Assembly: GCA_937915725.1 (NCBI GenBank)
Contig: CALGGV010000319.1
Coordinates: 1-25,220 of the forward strand
Direction: 5' to 3'
Length of the DNA stretch: 25,220 nt
From: an uncultured Selenomonadales bacterium
GTDB taxonomy: Bacteria > Bacillota > Negativicutes > Selenomonadales > Selenomonadaceae
Each line of letters begins with the position of its first letter. Position 1 is the stretch's first letter. The translations under genes were made by a program, and so were the position numbers. Positions 20,175-25,220 of the stretch are shown here, one piece after another. The notes beneath the pieces were generated by a model. The model did no database searches. It saw nothing but the letters and a program-made list of their open reading frames with translations, and was not told the DNA's origin.

Positions 20175-20921
20175 TTATGCACAAGTGCCGCCGTCAACCG
20201 CGTAATCTGCGCCCGTTACAAAACTTGATTCTTCTGACGCCAAAAACGCAATTACAGCCGCGACTTCTTCAGATTCTCCAAAACGTCCGAGCGGTACAAT
20301 TTTTTTAACCGTTTCGATATGTTTTTTAGATTCTTCTTCAGATAAACTTGTTTTATCGTAAATTGGCGTCCAAATTGGTCCCACTGAAACCGAATTGACA
20401 CGCACGCCGTCAGCCGCCAATTCTTTTGCCCAAGCACGAGTTAAAGCTACCAACGCCGCCTTACTTGCAGAATAAACCGACATATTGGGCATTGGTTTTG
20501 AGGCGTTCGCCGAGCCAATATTTATAATCGTACCTTTAGATTCTTTCAGCATTTGTAAAAATTCTTGCGAAAGTTCAATAACCGCTTTAACATTCGTTGC
20601 AAAAGTTTTATCGACTTCAGCCATTGAAATTTTTCCCAGCGGCGCAACAGGTGCAACACCGGCATTATTTACAAGCGCATCAAGCCGCCCAAATTTTTCT
20701 TTAACGACGTTCAAAATTTTTTTAATATCTTCAGTTTGGTTAATGTCAGCAGCTTCATAGAAAATATTTTCGTGTTGTGCGGCGGATTCTTTCAAAGTTT
20801 TTTCGGTACGCCCGATAATCAAAACTTTTGCGCCTTTTTCGGCGAGATATTTTGCGGCAACTGCTCCAATTCCTGAACCTGCGCCCGTTATCAAAATAAC
20901 TTTATCTTTCAATCCGCGCAT
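20175..20921 (-). CDS. Short-chain dehydrogenase/reductase
   Basis: 248 residues from ATG 20921. Classical SDR: cofactor motif TGAGSGIG (12-19), NNAG (85-88), and catalytic Asn110, Ser137, Tyr150 and Lys154 (YSASK). The Arg38 after the second strand points to NADP(H). It belongs to the FabG-like group but sits far from the fatty acid genes. Its start overlaps the end of the flavodoxin-fold gene by 13 nt, so the two are translationally coupled. Confidence 0.95.
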   Translation of the reverse strand: MRGLKDKVILITGAGSGIGAVAAKYLAEKGAKVLIIGRTEKTLKESAAQHENIFYEAADINQTEDIKKILNVVKEKFGRLDALVNNAGVAPVAPLGKISMAEVDKTFATNVKAVIELSQEFLQMLKESKGTIINIGSANASKPMPNMSVYSASKAALVALTRAWAKELAADGVRVNSVSVGPIWTPIYDKTSLSEEESKKHIETVKKIVPLGRFGESEEVAAVIAFLASEESSFVTGADYAVDGGTCA

Positions 20922-21478
20922 AATTTTTTTAACTCCTCTGCAAGTTTTTCAGCGTGGCGAATTGCTTTTTCTTTCATTGCCTGAAGTTTTGCGTCGTCGT
21001 GGCGGCTTGCGTAGGAAAGTCCGCCGCTGTAAATTATTCCCGCCAATTCCATATTACAAGATACTACAAAATTTTTGAACGGCGGGTAAAACGCTTCAAT
21101 AGGATAATTTTGTTTGCCGCCCTCTTGATACATTTCTTCCGGCGCACCCGACGTGAACGAAATTATAACTTTTTTGCCGACTAACGCCTTGCCTTTCGAG
21201 CCGTGCGAAAATCCGTGTACAAAAACATCTTCCTGATATTTATGCAAAATTGACGGCATCGAATACCAGAAAAACGGGAATTGAAAAACTATCACATCTG
21301 CTTTAACGAGCCGCGCCTGTTCTTTTTCCACTTCAATTTTGTAATTGGGATATTCTTTGTCCAAGAAAAGATATTCTGCCTGAGGTAAAAGTTCCTGCAA
21401 CTTGTTCAAAATAATTTTGTTCGCAAACGAATTATTTTCTAAGTCCGTATGTCCCGAAATGATTAAAACATTCTTCAT
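20909..21478 (-). CDS. Flavodoxin-fold NAD(P)H-dependent oxidoreductase (quinone reductase-like)
   Basis: 189 residues from ATG 21478. The chain fits the Flavodoxin_2 family (MdaB/KefF type): strand and loop VLIISGHTDLENNSFAN for flavin binding, VIVFQFPFFWYSMPSILHKY in the middle, then KVIISFTSGAPEEMY. These FMN/FAD enzymes reduce quinones or azo compounds by two electrons. It overlaps the SDR gene and follows the third AKR gene after 31 bp. Confidence 0.92.
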   Translation of the reverse strand: MKNVLIISGHTDLENNSFANKIILNKLQELLPQAEYLFLDKEYPNYKIEVEKEQARLVKADVIVFQFPFFWYSMPSILHKYQEDVFVHGFSHGSKGKALVGKKVIISFTSGAPEEMYQEGGKQNYPIEAFYPPFKNFVVSCNMELAGIIYSGGLSYASRHDDAKLQAMKEKAIRHAEKLAEELKKLCAD

Positions 21479-21509
21479 AAAAATTGCCTCTCAAAATTTT
21501 TATCTGGAA

Positions 21510-22523
21510 TTATTTTTTTCTGTCCCAATTTTTCATAGAATCGCCCATCATTTCGACGTGTCCGCGAAATCCCGCAACGGGAATTTTATTCAACGCTGAA
21601 TCCAATTCCAAAAACTCTTCGTCAGAAAGTTGTACATTCCACGCGCCGAGATTTTCCAAAATTCGTCCTTGATTTTTGGAGCCGGGAATTGGCACTACAT
21701 TTTTATATTTTTTCAGCATCCACGCCAACGAAATTTGCGCGGGCGTTGCATTTTTATTTTCGGCAAATTTTTTTATCAAGTCCAAAATTGGCTGATTTGC
21801 CTCAAGATTTTCCCGCTTTAATTGCGGGACAAATTTTCTTACGTCATCGCTGTGAGAAAAATCTGTTTGAGTCGTAACTTTGCCCGACAAAAAGCCGCTT
21901 GCAATAGGCGAAAACGGCACAACACCAATATTATTTTCAAGGCAGTAAGGGATAACTTTTTCTTCAATACTGCGCTCAATCATAGAATAAATATTTTGCA
22001 CGGCAGCAAGCGGCGTAATTTCTTGCGCTTTTTTAATCGTGTCAACCGAAACTTGAGAAAGTCCCCAGCCGCGAATAATCCCCGCGTCAATAATTTTGCC
22101 CATAGCGTCAGCAATTTTTTCGACGGGAATTTCAGGATTGACTCTGTGCAAATAGTACAGGTCAACATAATCTGTTTGCAAATTTTTCAGCGAATTTTCC
22201 AAGTGCGATTTAATCACGTCAACAATATTTTTTCCGGAAATTTCATCAACAGTAAGCATAAATTTTGTTGCAACGACAATTTTTTGACGAAAATTTTTTA
22301 CGGCTTTACCCAAAATTTTTTCATTGTGTCCTTTGCTTTCAGGTAACATATTAGGCGCGTAGCCTTCAGCCGTGTCAAAAAATGTGCAACCGAACTCATA
22401 CGCCTTTTGAATCGCCTCAATACTGTAACTTTCTTCGGGAATATCGCCGTAGCCGTGCGAAAATCCCATACAGCCCATTCCTATTGGCGAAACTTCCAAA
22501 TTTCTTAAAAATCTTTTTTCCAT
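21510..22523 (-). CDS. Aldo/keto reductase (3)
   Basis: 337 residues. The start is ATG 22521-22523; an earlier ATG at 22577 would overlap the upstream gene by 47 bp. The upstream GGAGG stands 12 nt away, slightly long. Tetrad: Asp50, Tyr55, Lys87 and His126 (YYLHRV). The pattern VSPIGMGCMGFSHGYG and PIPGSKNQGRILENLGA matches the YhdN/AKR13-like group of NADPH-dependent reductases. It begins 7 bp after the amidohydrolase stop. Confidence 0.94.
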   Translation of the reverse strand: MEKRFLRNLEVSPIGMGCMGFSHGYGDIPEESYSIEAIQKAYEFGCTFFDTAEGYAPNMLPESKGHNEKILGKAVKNFRQKIVVATKFMLTVDEISGKNIVDVIKSHLENSLKNLQTDYVDLYYLHRVNPEIPVEKIADAMGKIIDAGIIRGWGLSQVSVDTIKKAQEITPLAAVQNIYSMIERSIEEKVIPYCLENNIGVVPFSPIASGFLSGKVTTQTDFSHSDDVRKFVPQLKRENLEANQPILDLIKKFAENKNATPAQISLAWMLKKYKNVVPIPGSKNQGRILENLGAWNVQLSDEEFLELDSALNKIPVAGFRGHVEMMGDSMKNWDRKK

Positions 22524-22530
22524 TTTAAAA

Positions 22531-23574
22531 TCACGCCTCCAAAATTTTTTTAGCATTATTAATGTAAATTTTTTCAAGCCAATTTCTTTTTGCCAATTCA
22601 GAATCCAACGCTTGCTTTTTCTTCAGCAAAATTGGCACGGGTACGTAAGGATAATCTGAACCGTAAATAATTTTTTCTGCGCTTGTAATTTTCAATAAAA
22701 TATCCATTTGCTCCGGCATAGGATCGCCCGCCAAGTCGAAATACAAATTTTTTAAACCTGCCGAAAAATTTACCGGCGGCATTAAATCCATTGACGCCAA
22801 CATTTGAAACATTGCGCCCGCCCGCTGTTTCATATACGGCAAGAATGAGCCGCAGTGTGGAACGATTAATTTTATGTTGGAAAATTTTTCAAGCGTTCCG
22901 TTCGCCAAAAGATTTAAAATCGCCCGCGTTGTATCTGCGGGATATTCAAACAACGCCATTACTTTGCCCGTTACAACTTTTTCACGCGGCAACATTCGCG
23001 CAGGGCTCGGATGCAAAATTACAAGCGATTTTCTTTTGTGCAATTCTTCAAAAATTGGGTTTAAAATTTCGTCGCCCAAATAAACGCCGTCTGAATTGCT
23101 TGCAACTTTTACGCCCAACGCGCCCAATTTTTCTGTTGCATATTTAATTTCGGCGATTGAACTTTCAACGCTCGGCATTGGTAAAACTGCCACGAATCCA
23201 AATTTGTCGGGAAATTTTTTACAGAGCGCGGCTAATTCTTCGTTAATTTCTCTTGCAATTTCTATTGAAATTTTTTCGTTTGCCGCGCCGTTATAAATGT
23301 GCGGCGTTGCCATTGATAAAATTGTAAAGTCTATTCCCGCGTCCGCCATAAATTTTAAATGTTCGTCCGCCGTCCATTTCGGCAAGGGAAATCCTTCTTC
23401 GGCTTGCGCGTCGATTTTTAATTTTTTCAAGCCTTCAATGTACGAGGGTAAAATTGCGTGCGCGTGAAAGTCAATTTTTAGGGAAAAAGTTTTTGCCTCC
23501 GCCAAATTAAATCTTCCCAACGCAACCGCTAAAATTCCTGCGCCGCTTAACTTTAAAAATTCCCTGCGATTCAC
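22531..23574 (-). CDS. Tat-exported amidohydrolase (ACMSD-like)
   Basis: 347 residues from a GTG start at 23574 that overlaps the stop of the upstream flavoprotein (GTGA). The N-terminus is a Tat signal: RREFLK at 3-8, a hydrophobic core, and a likely cut after AEA27. The metal site of the amidohydrolase-2 family is visible: His37 and His39 (DFHAHA), His in ILHPSPA, His in VPHCGS and Asp in YGSDYP. The family contains decarboxylases and hydrolases of aromatic or cyclic carboxylates. Export through Tat means that it folds with its metal before leaving the cytoplasm. Most relatives are cytoplasmic, so the envelope location is notable. Confidence 0.92.
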   Translation of the reverse strand: MNRREFLKLSGAGILAVALGRFNLAEAKTFSLKIDFHAHAILPSYIEGLKKLKIDAQAEEGFPLPKWTADEHLKFMADAGIDFTILSMATPHIYNGAANEKISIEIAREINEELAALCKKFPDKFGFVAVLPMPSVESSIAEIKYATEKLGALGVKVASNSDGVYLGDEILNPIFEELHKRKSLVILHPSPARMLPREKVVTGKVMALFEYPADTTRAILNLLANGTLEKFSNIKLIVPHCGSFLPYMKQRAGAMFQMLASMDLMPPVNFSAGLKNLYFDLAGDPMPEQMDILLKITSAEKIIYGSDYPYVPVPILLKKKQALDSELAKRNWLEKIYINNAKKILEA

Positions 23575-24239
23575 AAACTTGCTCCGATTTTGTAAGCCGC
23601 GTCGCCAAATTCTGAATTTTCAACTGCCGAGCGATAACCGCAACCTACCGCCCAAACTTGCCCGACGTCTTGCCATTCCATATATCTTACCAAAGTTTCA
23701 TAATGTTTTTGCAACGCCGTCATTGTCCAATCTGCGGTATTCCACGCCGTTGCCATTATGATTGATTTTTTTCTGTGAAGTCTTTCAGTGCGTGAATAAA
23801 ATCTGTCAATGATAGTTTTAAGTTGCGCCGAAAAGCCGAAATAGTAAAGCGGCGTAACTAAAACAAGTAAATCTGCCTGCAACATTTCCGGCATTAATTT
23901 TTTTTCGATAGCGTCTTGAAAAATGCAAGGTCCATCCATTCCGCAACTGTCACAGCCGCGACAAGGGTGCGTTTCTTCATTAGCCGCGTCAAATGTAAAA
24001 ATTTCGTGTCCTTTAGACTTTGCGCCCTCAATAAATTTTTGTGCCAAATATCTTGACGTAGATTTAGTTTCAGAATGAGGGCTACTGTTGATAACTACGA
24101 TTTTCATTTTTTTACCTCCGGAAATATTTTCAGTTGCCGCCGAATTTTTTTCATCAGCTGACGCCGCCAATCCGCAACCGCTCAAAAACAAAGTTGCCGC
24201 GCCAATTCCCATTATTTTAAAAAATTCTCGTCTGTTCAT
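23571..24239 (-). CDS. Tat-lipoprotein NADPH-dependent FMN reductase-like protein
   Basis: 222 residues from ATG 24237-24239 with GGGAG upstream; a frame running further back overlaps the MBL gene and is rejected. It begins with a Tat signal (RREFFK at 3-8) that ends in a lipobox, L-S-G-C with Cys22, so the long form should be a membrane-anchored lipoprotein. After a short linker the flavoprotein core starts at residue 45 (MKIVVINSSPHSETKSTSRYLA), followed by HPCRGCDSCGMDGPC, a cysteine-rich loop seen in iron-sulfur flavoprotein-like NAD(P)H oxidoreductases, and TPLYYFGFSAQLKTIIDR. The core has its own ATG and ideal ribosome binding site, so a cytoplasmic short form (178 residues) is also possible. 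Confidence 0.9.
   Translation of the reverse strand: MNRREFFKIMGIGAATLFLSGCGLAASADEKNSAATENISGGKKMKIVVINSSPHSETKSTSRYLAQKFIEGAKSKGHEIFTFDAANEETHPCRGCDSCGMDGPCIFQDAIEKKLMPEMLQADLLVLVTPLYYFGFSAQLKTIIDRFYSRTERLHRKKSIIMATAWNTADWTMTALQKHYETLVRYMEWQDVGQVWAVGCGYRSAVENSEFGDAAYKIGASL
24105..24119 (-). promoter_or_regulatory. Internal ribosome binding site and start in the flavoprotein gene
   Basis: GGAGG (24115-24119) stands seven nt before an in-frame ATG (24105-24107) exactly where the flavoprotein domain begins. The match is better than that of the upstream lipoprotein start. Confidence 0.6.
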
Positions 24240-24258
24240 TTTTACTCCCAAATAAAAA

Positions 24259-25071
24259 TTATTTTTGCAGAATAAATTTTTCGCCCGGTGCAAGCGCGTG
24301 GACTCTTTCAGGATTGACAACGGCGGCGGCAAGCGCGGCGGGGTTGCCGTTGAAAGTATTCATATTCGGTGCGTCAACGCTCCCCCAATGTATGCAAATT
24401 AAATCTGCGCGCGGATAAGTATTCGCCAATTTTACCGCGCCTTCAAAAGTTATGTGCCAACTGTTATCCGCAAAATCCAACAAAATTATATCCGGTTGCG
24501 GCATTTCCAACTGTTCTTTTAATAATCTTGAATCGCCCGGCAACCAAATTTTCCCGTCCGGCGTCTCAATCCAAAATCCGCAATAATCCTCAAGCTTATA
24601 ATCCCGCCAATGATATTTGGGATAATCATTTTTCCAATTATGCTCGGCGGGCGTCAACTTAATTTTCATTTCGCCAACTGTAAAAGTTTCGTTAATATCG
24701 TGTCCAATACCGTTTAAGCCTTCGTCGCGCAGGAGTCCCGCTACAAATTGCGGCGCGTGATATTCCTTGCAAATATTTTTGACGTCTTGACAAGTCGGCT
24801 TGCTAAAGTGGTCGTTATCGTCGTGCGTGATTAAAACTGCGTCAAGCGCGGGAATATCTTTTGGCAGAATCGGCATTTCAATTAGTAAAGGCATATCAAA
24901 ACCTTCAAGCAGCGGATCAATCATAATTTTTGTACCGCGGCTGTTAATAAAAATGCTTGCGTTGCCTAGCCAATAAACCGCCGTGTTGTCGATTTTTTCA
25001 AAATCTTTGGCAGTTAGCGGAATTGTCGCCGCCGGTATTGCCTGTCCTTTTTCGTTTTTGCTGACGTTCAA
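24259..25071 (-). CDS. MBL-fold metallohydrolase (UlaG-like)
   Basis: 270 residues from TTG 25069-25071, with AGGAG eight nt upstream. The metallo-beta-lactamase fold of the COG2220 type is shown by VYWLGNASIFI, KIMIDP, the metal motif ITHDDNDHF, His in PAEHNW, Asp in LPGDSRL and His in CIHWGS. The metal motif reads H-x-D-x-D-H where H-x-H-x-D-H is common, so one His is replaced by Asp. UlaG relatives open lactones or cleave phosphodiesters; the substrate here is not known. It lies 19 bp upstream of the Tat-lipoprotein gene and has no signal peptide. Confidence 0.9.
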   Translation of the reverse strand: MNVSKNEKGQAIPAATIPLTAKDFEKIDNTAVYWLGNASIFINSRGTKIMIDPLLEGFDMPLLIEMPILPKDIPALDAVLITHDDNDHFSKPTCQDVKNICKEYHAPQFVAGLLRDEGLNGIGHDINETFTVGEMKIKLTPAEHNWKNDYPKYHWRDYKLEDYCGFWIETPDGKIWLPGDSRLLKEQLEMPQPDIILLDFADNSWHITFEGAVKLANTYPRADLICIHWGSVDAPNMNTFNGNPAALAAAVVNPERVHALAPGEKFILQK

Positions 25072-25082
25072 TTTAAACTCTC

Positions 25083-25220
25083 CTAACTTAATAATTTTAA
25101 AATGCAGTTGTAAGCCAATTCGTAAATCGTATGGTAAATAAAATTTGTACCTGCCGCGTCCATTGCGGCTTTTTGTTTTTCATTTACTACCGCGTAGGGA
25201 TAAATTCCATAAACGAACGG
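25083..25220 (-). CDS. C-terminal fragment of an unrecognised protein
   Basis: The last 45 codons of a gene that starts outside the window, ending at TAG 25083-25085. The visible part includes PFVYGIYPYAVVNEKQ, an AMDAAGTNFIYHTIYELA helix and the end CILKLLS. I do not recognise the family. It ends 11 bp before the MBL gene, so it is probably the next upstream member of the same operon. Confidence 0.7.
   Translation of the reverse strand, partial: PFVYGIYPYAVVNEKQKAAMDAAGTNFIYHTIYELAYNCILKLLS

Overview
The window looks like chromosomal DNA from an anaerobic, AT-rich, diderm Firmicute, most likely of the class Negativicutes (Selenomonadales-like). Reasons: a Gram-negative-type porin with a coiled-coil N-terminus and a C-terminal Phe sits beside Gram-positive-type genes (a bofA homologue directly after recR, the yceD-rpmF-plsX-fabK-fabD order, a superoxide reductase instead of superoxide dismutase). 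Strong GGAGG-type ribosome binding sites and frequent GTG/TTG starts fit. No rRNA, tRNA, CRISPR array, transposase or phage gene was seen.

Left part (1-5.3 kb, all minus strand): a 41-residue twin-arginine signal micro-ORF lies between two near-identical 97-99 bp copies of a promoter/terminator cassette. It is followed by a uracil-DNA-glycosylase-like hypothetical gene, an ABC-F ATPase, a 500 bp gene-free stretch rich in inverted repeats, bofA, recR and two tandem glyoxalase/VOC genes. Middle left (5.3-9.2 kb, minus): a lipid and ribosome cluster, transcribed yceD - rpmF - plsX - fabK - fabD, with a terminator after rpmF and a fresh promoter before fabK. rpmF (L32, 58 aa, TTG start) is short and easily missed.

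Centre (9.2-15.2 kb): a gene-free region with a 111 bp tandem repeat (a third copy lies inverted at the end of fabD), a plus-strand superoxide reductase with a degenerate N-terminal iron site, a minus-strand porin whose leader contains an apparent attenuator, then on the plus strand an 89 aa unknown gene, alaS and an LEA-like coiled-coil protein. Several intergenic hairpins here and further left are built from facing arrays of 7- or 8-nt tandem repeats; some run into the ends of coding genes.

Right part (15.2-25.2 kb, all minus): one long co-directional, mostly tightly spaced cluster of small-molecule redox and hydrolase genes. In transcription order: an unrecognised partial gene, MBL-fold hydrolase, Tat-lipoprotein flavoprotein, Tat-exported amidohydrolase, aldo/keto reductase, flavodoxin-fold quinone reductase, short-chain dehydrogenase, EFR1-type flavodoxin/ferredoxin, a second aldo/keto reductase, a DJ-1/Hsp31-type protein, a 4-OT-type tautomerase, then after a terminator an exported esterase and a third aldo/keto reductase. 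Three of its enzymes carry export signals, which suggests an envelope-plus-cytoplasm pathway acting on aldehydes, quinones or esters; the substrate cannot be read from the sequence. This cluster, together with the possible dual-start flavoprotein, is the best candidate for an undescribed system here.
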